From Magnetococcales bacterium (GTDB taxonomy: Bacteria; Pseudomonadota; Magnetococcia; Magnetococcales; Magnetaquicoccaceae), in assembly GCA_015231375.1 (NCBI GenBank), contig JADGBT010000032.1:11349-43726 (forward strand): DNA of 32,378 nt, written 5' to 3'. Below the pieces are notes generated by a model, which saw only the letters and a list, made by a program, of their open reading frames with translations, searched no databases and was not told the origin of the DNA. The position numbers were made by a program, and so were the translations under genes. Positions within the stretch are counted from its first letter, which is position 1; each line of letters opens with the position of its first letter. This document shows, in pieces, positions 8,016 through 16,211 of the stretch.

Positions 8016-9364
8016 GCCTTTTCACCCGTCCCCTCCGTCGCCTTGCGCAACCCCACCCAGATCAGAAACCGGGTCACGAATTCCGGCAGCAAGCCGTAGA
8101 TGTAGACCGCCACGGCTGCGTTGCACAGGGCGGCGGTGGCGAACAGGGCCGGGATGGTCAAGCCTTTGCCCAGCATGGTGGCGGCGGCCAGGGCGCCGGA
8201 GACCATGAACAAGGCGTTGTAGATGTTGTTGGCCGCGATGATGCGCGCCCGGTGGCTGGCCTCGGAGCGTTGTTGCACCAGGGCGTAGAGGGGCACGATG
8301 AACAGTCCGCCGAAGGTGCCGAGCAGCACCAGATCCGCCAGAATGCGCCAGGTGCCGGGTTGGGCCAGCAGCGTGAGCGCTCCCAGAGGGGTGGCGACCA
8401 CCGCGTTGCTGGCCGGAGAGGCCAGGGCCAGATCCAGTCCGAACACCGTCAGTCCGATGGATCCCAGGGGCACCAGTGCCAGTTCCACCCGTCCGGCGGA
8501 GAGCCGTTCGCACAGCAGCGAGCCGATGCTGATGCCCACCGTGAAGATGGCCAGCAGCAAGGTGATGGCGGATTCGTCGCCTCCGAGCAGGTTGCGGGTA
8601 TAGGTGGGAAACTGGGCCAGGAACAAGGCGCCATACAGCCAGAACCAGGAGATTCCCAGAATCGAGAGAAATACCGCCCGGTTGGTCCGGGGCAGTTGGA
8701 GGGTTTTCCAGGTTTCGGCCAGGAATTGGGGATTGATGCGCAAGGTGGGTTCCGGGGCCGGAGCCGTGGGAATGGCGCGGCTGGCCAGATAACCCGCCAC
8801 GGCGATGATCAGGCCGGTGAGGGTGATGATCCCACTGGCTCCGGCGCTGCCGGCCAGCAGACCCCCCAGCAGCGTGCCGAGCAGAATGGCGACAAAGGTG
8901 CCGGCCTCGATCAGAGCATTGCCGCCGACCAGTTCTTCGGGTTGCAGATGCTGGGGGAGAATGGCGTATTTGATCGGTCCGAACAGGGTCGAATGGACCC
9001 CGAGCAGGAACAGGGCACCAAACAGGATTTCGATGCTGTGCCAGACAAATCCCAGTCCGATCACCAGTACGATGAGGATTTCCAGCAGTTTGACCCAGCG
9101 GGCCAGTCTGGCCTTGTCGAACTTGTCGGCCAGTTGTCCCGCCGTGGCCGAGAAGAGAAAAAACGGCAGCATGAAAATTCCCGCCGCCAGATTGGCCAGC
9201 ACCTCGGGCATGAGGGAGGTCCACTCCGTGGCGTGAAAGGTGAGCAGCACCACCAGGGCGTTTTTGGCCACGTTGTCGTTGAGGGCTCCCAGGAACTGGG
9301 TGACGAACAGGGGCAGAAAACGACGGGTGCGCAGCAGGTCGGATGGACTGGAATGGGCGTTCAT
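8012..9364 (-). CDS. lplT: LplT-type lysophospholipid transporter (MFS)
   Basis: LplT flips lysophosphatidylethanolamine and related lysolipids across the inner membrane so that Aas can re-acylate them. The 450-residue protein is a 12-helix MFS member with the LplT-like opening FLPLFVTQFLGALNDNVAKNA and the motif FGPIKYAILPQHL after helix 4, which is diagnostic of the LplT/Aas-associated group. Its ATG overlaps the TGA of the amidohydrolase gene (ATGA), so the two are coupled, and aas is the gene before that. In many bacteria LplT and Aas are adjacent or fused; here one gene intervenes. Confidence 0.9.
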   Translation of the reverse strand: MNAHSSPSDLLRTRRFLPLFVTQFLGALNDNVAKNALVVLLTFHATEWTSLMPEVLANLAAGIFMLPFFLFSATAGQLADKFDKARLARWVKLLEILIVLVIGLGFVWHSIEILFGALFLLGVHSTLFGPIKYAILPQHLQPEELVGGNALIEAGTFVAILLGTLLGGLLAGSAGASGIITLTGLIIAVAGYLASRAIPTAPAPEPTLRINPQFLAETWKTLQLPRTNRAVFLSILGISWFWLYGALFLAQFPTYTRNLLGGDESAITLLLAIFTVGISIGSLLCERLSAGRVELALVPLGSIGLTVFGLDLALASPASNAVVATPLGALTLLAQPGTWRILADLVLLGTFGGLFIVPLYALVQQRSEASHRARIIAANNIYNALFMVSGALAAATMLGKGLTIPALFATAALCNAAVAVYIYGLLPEFVTRFLIWVGLRKATEGTGEKA

Positions 9365-10587
9365 GACTGTTTCCTCGTAAAAAAGCGGCGGGTTTCAAAC
9401 ACGCGGGTCGCCAGTCGCGCGCCGTGGGCGGAAAGCTGGCGTTTGAGGACTAAATCGAACAGCAGGGCGTTGTAGGTTTGCAACTCTTTCAGCACCGGCA
9501 CCGCCGTTTCGTGGAGCAATCCGGCCTGGGCCAGGGCGGCGGGGGAGATCAGCGGCAGAATGCCCGGCAGCGGATAATCGGTGCCGTTGAGCAGCCGTCC
9601 ATGCCACTCCTGGCGTTTCAGCAGGGTGCGCACCACCTCCGGATCCCGGTTGCGCAGGGTGATGGCGGACAGATCCCCGAACAGCAGTTCCCGATGATCC
9701 GGATGTTCCATCATGCGGGTGAACAGGGCGAAGCTGGATATCGGTTGGTCTCCATGGTCCGTGTCGTGGTCCGTGCCGATGGAGGCGCAGTGGGCCACGA
9801 TGGTGCGCACGCCGCTGTCGAGGGCGCGCCGCAGACGCAAGGGATTGCCGAACTCCGGTTTTCCGATGCCGTGGACCGCTTTTTCCTCGCCCCCGTGGGT
9901 GATCAGGGGCAGATCCAGCCGTGCCAGAGCCTGATAGAACGGTTGGCACACCGGATCCGCCGGATCGATGCCCATGGCTGGCGGCAGCCATTTCACGGCT
10001 TGCGCCCCGTGTTCCTTGGCCTGTTCCAAAGCGGCCAGCGCGTCCCGACGGGCCGGATGGATGGATGCCACCCATTCAAAATGGCGCGGATAGGCGCTGG
10101 CCAGGGAGCGGGCGTAGTCGTTGGGCACGTAGAAGGTGCTTTGTTCCGGCAGGGGGCGGCCCGAGGCGTCATGGGCCCGGTCGAAGGCGAACAGCATCAT
10201 CTTGGCTCCGGGGCGCAGGTCGTCGATCAGGGTGCGCAGCCGTTCCACGTAGCTTTGATCCACCCGGCCCGGGGTCTCCTGGACACAACCGGCGTTGAGA
10301 TAGAAGCGCCGTTGCATGAACTGGATCGGATGAAACAGGCTGGACATCTGCGGCGACAAGACGATGCCGCTGCCGGAATCCCCAATGCCGGCGATGTGGG
10401 CGTGACAGTCCCACACCTGGGCCGGGTCGATCCCCTCCCAGGCGGCGGTGACTAGTGGATGGTGGGCCAGGGAGTCGGGCAGACGGGGATGACAGGGATT
10501 CCAGAGGCGCGGCAAGGCGCATCCTGCCGCGAGGGAGCCGAACAGGGCGGTCAGGCCGGTCAGCAGGGTGCGACGCGTGGGGTTCAT
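9361..10587 (-). CDS. Predicted Tat-exported lipoprotein amidohydrolase (amidohydrolase_2-like)
   Basis: The 408-residue protein begins with a twin-arginine-like leader (TRRTLLTG, Arg5-Arg6), a hydrophobic stretch and LAAGC, where Cys23 could be lipidated; the -3 residue is Ala rather than the preferred Leu, so lipidation is likely but not certain. The body is a TIM-barrel metallohydrolase: DCHAH with His62 and His64, then LITHGGEE, TIVAHCAS and a late NGTDYP aspartate, the usual metal ligands. Tat export fits a metalloenzyme folded in the cytoplasm. The substrate is unknown; its place between aas and lplT suggests a lipid-derived amide or ester. The ATG at 10587 has GGAAGGAG seven bases upstream; an upstream TTG at 10602 is less likely. 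Confidence 0.82.
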   Translation of the reverse strand: MNPTRRTLLTGLTALFGSLAAGCALPRLWNPCHPRLPDSLAHHPLVTAAWEGIDPAQVWDCHAHIAGIGDSGSGIVLSPQMSSLFHPIQFMQRRFYLNAGCVQETPGRVDQSYVERLRTLIDDLRPGAKMMLFAFDRAHDASGRPLPEQSTFYVPNDYARSLASAYPRHFEWVASIHPARRDALAALEQAKEHGAQAVKWLPPAMGIDPADPVCQPFYQALARLDLPLITHGGEEKAVHGIGKPEFGNPLRLRRALDSGVRTIVAHCASIGTDHDTDHGDQPISSFALFTRMMEHPDHRELLFGDLSAITLRNRDPEVVRTLLKRQEWHGRLLNGTDYPLPGILPLISPAALAQAGLLHETAVPVLKELQTYNALLFDLVLKRQLSAHGARLATRVFETRRFFTRKQS

Positions 10588-10718
10588 GGGGTCTCCTTCC
10601 AAGGTGAGACGCTGGAGGGTCGTGTCGTCGATTTGCCTGTGTCGCAGGTGCGGCGCGTGGAGTTCATGGGGTCTCCAGGGCCAGACGCTGGAGGGTCACG
10701 TAGTCGATTTTGCCGGTG
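10568..10718. repeat. Imperfect tandem duplication of about 80 bp at the aas/amidohydrolase junction
   Basis: The segment at 10568-10596 recurs at 10648-10676 with two differences in 29 bases, exactly 80 bases apart. The following 14 bases (10608-10621) recur identically at 10684-10697, and the next 20 recur with several changes (10622-10641 and 10698-10718). The right-hand copy carries the true end of aas and an ATG overlapping its stop (ATGA) that reads MNSTRRT; the left-hand copy carries a degraded aas tail followed by the true amidohydrolase start MNPTRRT. Confidence 0.85.
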
Positions 10719-12817
10719 CCCAGCAGGGGCAGGGCGGTCAGCGACACGATTTTGCGCGGCACGGCCAGTTCCGGATATCCCATGGTCCGGGCCTGGGCGA
10801 GCAGGGTTTCGCGGTGGAGTCCGGGGTCGGTGGTGAACAGTACCAACGCCTCCCCCTTGGCGGCGTCCGGCTGGCTGGAGGCGGCATGGCTTGCGGCGGG
10901 AGAGGCGGCGGCCGCCAGACGTTCCACCGACTCCAGGCTGATCATCTCCCCGGCCACCTTGGCGAAACGTTTCACCCGACCCACGATGCGCAGAAAGCCG
11001 TCATCGTCCACCTCGACGATATCCCCGGTTTCGTACCAGCCGGCTCCTCTGCTGGAAGCCGGAGGTTGCAACCGGCCGGGTTGCTCGACCTTCAAATATC
11101 CCGCCATCACATTGGGTCCGCGTACATGCAACACCCCCCCCCGTTCGATGCCCGGCACCGGTTCCAGATGATATTCGATGCCGGGCAGGAGCTGTCCCAC
11201 CGTTCCGGAGCGGCAGGCCATGGGGGTGTTGACCGACAACACCGGGGCGGTTTCCGTGGCGCCGTAGCCTTCGAAGATGCGCAGACCGAATTTTTCCGCC
11301 CACAGGCTCCGGACCGGTTCGGAGAGTTTCTCCGCTCCGGCGATCACGTGGCGCAGGCGAAAGAAATCATAGGGATGGGCAAATTTCCCGTAGTTGGCCA
11401 AAAAGGTGTTGGTGCCGAATAAAATGGTGCAGGCCCGGTCATAGGCCAACTCCGGAATGATCCGGTAGTGCAGCGGCGACGGGTAGAGAAACAGGCTGGT
11501 GCCGCTGAGGATCGGCAGCAGGGATCCCGCCGTCAACCCGAACGAATGAAAGATCGGCAGGGCATTGAGAATCTTGTCGTCGGGGGAGAAGTCGATCACC
11601 GCCCGGATCTGGGCGATGTTGGCCAGCAGGGCGCGATGGGGCAGGACCACCCCTTTGGGTTTGCCTTCCGAGCCGGAGGTGAATAGAACCACCGCCGCTT
11701 CTTCCGGAGAGACGGGGATTTCAAAGCGGCGGGGAAACCACAGGGCGTAACCCATGAGCCACAATTTGTCCGTCAGGGTGGCGGTTTGGCGCAGATCCTC
11801 CAGGTACAGGATGCGAATATTCCGCAGGGCCGCCAGTTTTTCGCCCAGATTGGCCTGTTCCACGAAAGCGTGGGCGGTGATCACCGTGGTGATCGTGGCG
11901 GCGGTGCAGGCGGCTTGCAGACCGTCGCTGCCGGCGGTGTAGTTGAGCATGGCCGGAACCCGCCGCCGGGCGGAAAGTCCGAAGATCAATGCCAGGGTGG
12001 GGGCGAGATTGGGCAGCAGCAGCCCGATGCGATCACCGGCAGCCACCTCCGGGGTGGCCCGTTCCACCAGTCGGGCCAGCATCAGGGACATTTTGAGCAG
12101 ATCCTGATAACGGTATTCGATCTGTTTGATGTCTTCCAGCAGACGATGGCCTCGGCCATGGATCTCGATGGCGTCGCACAGGGCGGAAAACAGGGTCTGG
12201 GGTGGACGGGCGGCGAACAACATCTCCTGCATCAATCGCCGCAACGCCTCTCCGGCCTTGCGGCGGCGCTGTTTGGCCAGGGGATCCTCGGGCATGGGGA
12301 TGCGGGTGGGAGGCAGGATGGTGATGGTGATTTTGGGCAGCAGCCGGCGCGGCGCCTTGCCGGAGACCCGCGCGAAGTAGCTGCGGACCGTGCCGTCGAG
12401 GCGCACCGGCAATACCGTGGCTCCGGTTTTGGCCGCCACGAAGGCGGGTCCGTCGTAGACTTTCATCAGACTGCCGGTGATGGTGATGCGTCCTTCCGGG
12501 AAGATCATCACCGGTCGTCCCGACTCCAGCAGGCGGATGATCTGTTTCATGGCAATGGGACGGGTGGTGTCCACGGCCAGATAATCCACCTGGGAGAGAA
12601 TCATCCGGAAATACCAGGAGCGCACCACGCTGGTGTGGACGATGAAAACCGGATCCACCGGCAGAAACAGTCCCAGCAGCAGTCCGTCGAGAAAGGATTC
12701 GTGGTTGGCCACGATCAGCAACCGGTGGGTGTCGAAGGAGCGGGTGTGGCCCTCCACCCGCACGCGAAACAGCAGTCGGGCCAGGAAACGCAAGACAAAT
12801 CGGATCAGTGGACGCAT
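10664..12817 (-). CDS. aas: Bifunctional 2-acylglycerophosphoethanolamine acyltransferase / acyl-ACP synthetase
   Basis: Aas re-acylates lysophosphatidylethanolamine at the inner membrane and can activate free fatty acids to acyl-ACP. The 717-residue protein matches the E. coli length. Residues 1-200 are a PlsC-type acyltransferase with the NHESFLDG catalytic block (His39, Asp44) and the FPEGRITITG substrate block. The rest is an AMP-forming ligase with FTSGSEGKPKGV (P-loop), GYGATETAP, and YETGDIVEVDDDGFLRIVGR; the late TGKIDYVTLQ gives the catalytic lysine. The ATG at 12817 follows GGGAG nine bases upstream and a short leader from the promoter at 12860-12889. Its stop lies inside the duplicated segment described separately. 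Confidence 0.95.
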   Translation of the reverse strand: MRPLIRFVLRFLARLLFRVRVEGHTRSFDTHRLLIVANHESFLDGLLLGLFLPVDPVFIVHTSVVRSWYFRMILSQVDYLAVDTTRPIAMKQIIRLLESGRPVMIFPEGRITITGSLMKVYDGPAFVAAKTGATVLPVRLDGTVRSYFARVSGKAPRRLLPKITITILPPTRIPMPEDPLAKQRRRKAGEALRRLMQEMLFAARPPQTLFSALCDAIEIHGRGHRLLEDIKQIEYRYQDLLKMSLMLARLVERATPEVAAGDRIGLLLPNLAPTLALIFGLSARRRVPAMLNYTAGSDGLQAACTAATITTVITAHAFVEQANLGEKLAALRNIRILYLEDLRQTATLTDKLWLMGYALWFPRRFEIPVSPEEAAVVLFTSGSEGKPKGVVLPHRALLANIAQIRAVIDFSPDDKILNALPIFHSFGLTAGSLLPILSGTSLFLYPSPLHYRIIPELAYDRACTILFGTNTFLANYGKFAHPYDFFRLRHVIAGAEKLSEPVRSLWAEKFGLRIFEGYGATETAPVLSVNTPMACRSGTVGQLLPGIEYHLEPVPGIERGGVLHVRGPNVMAGYLKVEQPGRLQPPASSRGAGWYETGDIVEVDDDGFLRIVGRVKRFAKVAGEMISLESVERLAAAASPAASHAASSQPDAAKGEALVLFTTDPGLHRETLLAQARTMGYPELAVPRKIVSLTALPLLGTGKIDYVTLQRLALETP

Positions 12818-12859
12818 CGAGGAGACTCCCGGTGGTGAGAGGCGATTGAATTGGATATA

Positions 12860-12889
12860 ATCATATATCGAAGAAGATCGATATGTAAA
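12860..12889 (-). promoter_or_regulatory. Promoter of the aas operon with a dyad operator in its spacer
   Basis: On the minus strand TTTACA (12884-12889) and TATGAT (12860-12865) are separated by 18 bases, each five of six to the sigma-70 consensus. A perfect inverted repeat, ATATCGA-6-TCGATAT (12865-12884), spans exactly the spacer and touches both boxes. Such placement is typical of repressor operators. The gene immediately upstream encodes an ArsR-type repressor, the obvious candidate to bind it. Predicted transcription start is near 12853, about 36 bases before the aas ATG. Confidence 0.7.
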
Positions 12890-12902
12890 ACCAAAAAAAA
12901 GG

Positions 12903-13214
12903 TCAGGTGGATTCCCGGATGTAGTCGGTCACGTTGCCCATCACGGACAGCAGCCAGTTGCGGTCGATCCAGAACCACACCTCCTTGCCGATCTTCTCGG
13001 AGCGCAGCACGCCGGCATCCCGCAACAGTTTGAGATGATGGGAAACCGTCGAGCGCGCCAGGGTCGAGACGGCGGCGATCTGGCCCACATTGAGCCGTTC
13101 TCCGGGTTCAAAAAGCAGCAGGATGCGTTGACGGTGTTCATCCCCAAGAGCGATGAACACCTTGGACGTGGCGTGCCAATGTTCGGGGATGGAGGAGCGG
13201 TAATTGTTTTTCAT
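12903..13214 (-). CDS. ArsR-family winged-helix regulator without cysteines
   Basis: The 103-residue protein has the ArsR/SmtB winged helix-turn-helix: IALGDEHRQRILLLF, then a recognition helix at about residues 55-65 (STVSHHLKLLRDAG) and a wing (LRSEKIGKEVWFWID). It has no cysteine at all, and the position of the metal-sensing ELCVCDL motif reads RLNVGQIAA, so it is not an arsenic or thiolate metal sensor; histidines 12, 14 and 27 are the only obvious alternative ligands. It lies upstream of aas in the same direction with 85 bases between, and the dyad promoter lies in that gap. The ATG at 13214 has no ribosome site, and the predicted transcription start falls at about the ATG, suggesting a leaderless message. 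Confidence 0.88.
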   Translation of the reverse strand: MKNNYRSSIPEHWHATSKVFIALGDEHRQRILLLFEPGERLNVGQIAAVSTLARSTVSHHLKLLRDAGVLRSEKIGKEVWFWIDRNWLLSVMGNVTDYIREST

Positions 13215-13221
13215 GTCGAAA

Positions 13222-13250
13222 ATTTTAGACGGGTTTCGCGGGTCTGTCAA
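13222..13250 (-). promoter_or_regulatory. Strong sigma-70-type promoter of the ArsR gene
   Basis: On the minus strand a perfect TTGACA (13245-13250) lies 17 bases before TAAAAT (13222-13227). The -35 box overlaps the end of the glycosyltransferase gene. Only seven bases separate the -10 box from the ATG at 13214, so the predicted start of transcription coincides with the start codon. Confidence 0.75.
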
Positions 13251-14416
13251 TCCGGTTTGCTGGCGGGAGACGGTCTGCGGGGTTCGGCCAGCAGTTCGGT
13301 AAGCAACTCCCGTTCCCGTTCCACGGTGCGCGCCAGGGAGAGATGGTTTACCGCATGGGCGCGGGCGTTGCGACCCAGACGGGCCTTGAGTGGCGGATCC
13401 GACAGAATCCTCGTCATGGCTGCCCGCATCCCCTCGGGGGTGGCGTCGCACAACAGACCGGTTGAGTCGTGATCGATCGCCTCGCGCACGCCGGGGGCGT
13501 CGGCGCGACCGATCACCGCCATGCCACAGGCCATGGCTTCCAGCAGGGCCTTGGGATGGCCTTCGTAGTCCGAGGGCAGAGCGAACAGATCCGCGCCGCG
13601 CATCAGGTCCGGCAGGGCGGCGTGGGGTTGAACCCCCATCAGCGTCACCTGTACGTCCAGCTCCCAGGCCAACGTTTCCACCTGCGGGCGCATGGGTCCA
13701 TCTCCCACCATCACCAATTCCATCGATGTGCCCGCCAGGGCGCGCAGCAGCAGCAGGGGAGCCTTCTGGGTGTCCAGACGACCGATGTACAGCACGCGCT
13801 TGCCAGGGGTGTGGACGCTGCCGGGTTGGGCCGGGGCAAAGCGATCCACCTCCACATAGTTGGGAATCACCCGTATCCGGTCGATGGTCACGCCGTGGAT
13901 GTCGTTGACCACCTGGGCCATGAGGGGAGTGGTCACCACCACCCGGTCGGCGGCCCGGAACAGGTGGCCTTCTTGTCGCAAGGAGTGTTGGGCTTGCGGG
14001 GAGTCTGGACCGAAGCGGCGGATGGTGAAATCCGAATGCAGATAGCCGCACCGGGCGATGAAGGGTTTGTGAAAGCGTCGCGCCAGGGCCAACGCCGTAT
14101 CTCCGCCGGAGACCTGATTGCTTTTGAAGATCACCGCACCGGTTTTCCAGCGGGCCGGGACCGCAGCCAGCCAGCGCCAGTACCAGAGATCCGGCAGTCC
14201 CCAGCGGTTGCAGGTGATATCGATCTCCTTCAGGCGGGAGCGGTATGCCAGATCCCGTCGGTCTCCATGGGTCACGAACGAAATTCCCCCCAGATGGGGC
14301 CGCAGGGCGCGATACAGGGCGGTTTCCCGTTCCAGCATGCCCAGACGCTCCCACTCCGTGAGGGAGAGACCGGCTGTGAAAAAAAGCGTCAGGCGCAGAT
14401 CTTCCAGGGTGGTCAT
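13247..14416 (-). CDS. GT4-family glycosyltransferase
   Basis: The 389-residue protein has the GT-B fold of glycosyltransferase family 4. The N-terminal half carries the acceptor-domain features, and the C-terminal half has RVLYIGRLDTQKAPLLLLRAL, a donor-site GDGP, and the E-x7-E motif (EGHPKALLE) in PSDYEGHPKALLEAMACG. These retaining enzymes usually add hexoses from nucleotide sugars to lipopolysaccharide, capsule or lipid acceptors. The donor and acceptor cannot be inferred. It stands between the palindromic intergenic element and the ArsR gene; the arsR promoter overlaps its 3' end, so it is probably a separate unit. No strong ribosome site is visible before the ATG. Confidence 0.88.
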   Translation of the reverse strand: MTTLEDLRLTLFFTAGLSLTEWERLGMLERETALYRALRPHLGGISFVTHGDRRDLAYRSRLKEIDITCNRWGLPDLWYWRWLAAVPARWKTGAVIFKSNQVSGGDTALALARRFHKPFIARCGYLHSDFTIRRFGPDSPQAQHSLRQEGHLFRAADRVVVTTPLMAQVVNDIHGVTIDRIRVIPNYVEVDRFAPAQPGSVHTPGKRVLYIGRLDTQKAPLLLLRALAGTSMELVMVGDGPMRPQVETLAWELDVQVTLMGVQPHAALPDLMRGADLFALPSDYEGHPKALLEAMACGMAVIGRADAPGVREAIDHDSTGLLCDATPEGMRAAMTRILSDPPLKARLGRNARAHAVNHLSLARTVERERELLTELLAEPRRPSPASKPD

Positions 14417-14648
14417 TGCGTGCGCACGGATTCTGGAGGAGTGAAGAAGGATGTCAACTTTTGAAAAAAAAGCGGGGGTCTGGGGGATTCTTCCCCCAGG
14501 GTTTTGACTTTAAAAAAACAAAAAATATTAATTATCTGATAAAAATTATAATATTTCTTGGAAAGTTTTATGTTTTTTAAAGTCCCAAGGGCTTTGCCCT
14601 TGGATCCCACCAGGGGCCAATGGCCCCTGGACCCCGTTGGTGAAAATC
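14417..14648. other. Intergenic region of 232 bp holding the palindromic element
   Basis: This gap separates the glycosyltransferase from the end of rny. It contains a T-rich run at its left side on the minus strand, a GC-rich hairpin, an AT-rich long hairpin and two more GC-rich palindromes. I see no ORF of its own. Confidence 0.7.
14480..14630. repeat. Composite palindromic intergenic element (REP/MITE-like)
   Basis: Four inverted repeats lie in tandem. At 14480-14499 CTGGGGGA pairs with TCCCCCAG around TTCT. At 14506-14517 GACTTTAAAAAA pairs with TTTTTTAAAGTC at 14573-14584, enclosing 55 very AT-rich bases that are themselves roughly self-complementary. At 14585-14603 CCAAGGGC pairs with GCCCTTGG around TTT. 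At 14610-14630 CCAGGGGCCA pairs with TGGCCCCTGG around one base. The outer GC hairpins could act as terminators for rny on the minus strand, but the modular, base-perfect design looks like a mobile or repeated intergenic module. Confidence 0.7.
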
Positions 14649-16208
14649 TTATTGGGCTACCGCCGTGGCGCGCATCTCGCGGATCACCGTGACCCGGATT
14701 TGACCCGGATAGGTCATTTCGTTTTCCAACCGGGTGGCGATTTCGCTGGCCAGGGTCATGGCCCCTTCGTCCTTCACCCGGTCGTAGGCGACCATCACCC
14801 GCAATTCGCGCCCGGCCTGGATGGCGAAGGCCTTCTCCACCCCCGGAAACTCCATGGCCACCGCTTCCAGTTGTTCCAGCCGTTTGATGTAGGTTTCGAC
14901 ATTTTCCCGACGCGCGCCGGGGCGGGCGGCGGAAAGGGCGTCGGCGGCGTTGATCAGGGGACCGTAGACCGAAATCGGCTCGATGTCGAAATGGTGGGAC
15001 CAGATGGCGTTGACCACCAGGGGATGCTCCTTGCACTTCTTGGCGAACTGACCGCCGATCACCGCATGGGAGCCCTGGATTTCGTGATCCATCGCCTTGC
15101 CGATGTCATGCAGCAGTCCGCAACGCCGCGCCATGTTGAAATCCAATCCCATTTCGTCTGCCATCATGCCGGCGAACCGGGCCACCTCCACCGAGTGGGA
15201 CAACACATTTTGGGTATAGGAGGTGCGGAATTTCAAGGTGCCGATCAGCTTGACGATATCCGGATGGATTCCGGACAGACCCAGTTCAAAGACCGCTCGC
15301 TCTCCGGCATCCCGGATTTCGTTGTTGACGTTCTTTTCGGCCTTGCGCACCACGCTTTCGATCCGGGCCGGATGGATGCGGCCATCGGTGATCAACTCTT
15401 CCAACGCTTGTCGCGCCACCTGACGCCGCACCGGATTGAACCCGGAAATCACCACCGCCTCGGGGGTGTCGTCGATGATCAGGTCGCAACCGGTGGCCGC
15501 TTCCAGGGCGCGGATGTTGCGCCCCTCCCGACCGATGATGCGTCCTTTCATCTCCTCGGAGGTGATCGCCACCACGGTCACGGTGCGATCCACCACGAAT
15601 TCGCCGGCTAGACGCTGGATCGAGCTGCCCATGATCTCCTGGGCCTTGCGGTCGGCGTTTTCCCGGGCTTCGTCTTCGGCCCGTTTCATGAAGTGGGCCG
15701 CCTCCCGGCGCACATCCTCCTGAAGTCCTTCCACCAACTGGTTTTTGGCCTGTTCGGTGGAAAGCCCCGCCACCTCTTCGAGTCGCCGGATGATGGTCTC
15801 TTCCTGTTTCTGGCAGGCTTCCTTGCGTGTTTCCAGAGTGCGGATGTCTTGCTCCACCTGATTGCGGCGACGGTCCACATCCCGTTCCCGTTGATCGAGT
15901 TGATCGAATTTCCGATCCAACTGCTCTTCCCGTTTGTCGAAGCGCTGTTTCAGCCGGTCCAGCTCCTCCTGACGCTCGCGGAACTGCTCTTTGAGTTGCT
16001 CTTCGATGCGTATCCGTTCGGTTTTGGCCAGCAGTTGCGCTTCCCGGGTTGCGGCTTCGGTTTTCTCCTCGGCGCTGCGCAGCATCAGTTGGACCCGCTC
16101 TTCCCGTTCCTGGAAGGAGCGCGTTTGCTGACGACGCCATTGATGCAGAAAAATCAGGGGAATGGCGGCACCCAGTGCCACGCCCAGCAGAAACATCAGG
16201 ATGTCCAT
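14649..16208 (-). CDS. rny: Ribonuclease Y
   Basis: RNase Y is a membrane-anchored endoribonuclease that begins mRNA decay in bacteria lacking or supplementing RNase E. The 519-residue protein shows the full layout: an N-terminal membrane helix ([18 protein letters not shown]), a long charged coiled coil to about residue 190, a KH domain with [17 protein letters not shown] near residue 215, and an HD domain with [10 protein letters not shown] and [12 protein letters not shown], the metal-binding catalytic residues. The ATG at 16208 is chosen because the membrane helix begins there and AAAGG lies eight bases upstream; the open frame runs to 16478 but would overlap ygfA. The ribosome site is inside a perfect hairpin, described separately. 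Confidence 0.96.
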   Translation of the reverse strand: MDILMFLLGVALGAAIPLIFLHQWRRQQTRSFQEREERVQLMLRSAEEKTEAATREAQLLAKTERIRIEEQLKEQFRERQEELDRLKQRFDKREEQLDRKFDQLDQRERDVDRRRNQVEQDIRTLETRKEACQKQEETIIRRLEEVAGLSTEQAKNQLVEGLQEDVRREAAHFMKRAEDEARENADRKAQEIMGSSIQRLAGEFVVDRTVTVVAITSEEMKGRIIGREGRNIRALEAATGCDLIIDDTPEAVVISGFNPVRRQVARQALEELITDGRIHPARIESVVRKAEKNVNNEIRDAGERAVFELGLSGIHPDIVKLIGTLKFRTSYTQNVLSHSVEVARFAGMMADEMGLDFNMARRCGLLHDIGKAMDHEIQGSHAVIGGQFAKKCKEHPLVVNAIWSHHFDIEPISVYGPLINAADALSAARPGARRENVETYIKRLEQLEAVAMEFPGVEKAFAIQAGRELRVMVAYDRVKDEGAMTLASEIATRLENEMTYPGQIRVTVIREMRATAVAQ

Positions 16209-16211
16209 GTC

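Noticed and set aside
13215-14354. Upstream extension of the ArsR-type frame
   Set aside because: It runs inside the GT4 gene in another frame with Gly/Arg-rich sequence; the regulator fold begins at the ATG at 13214.
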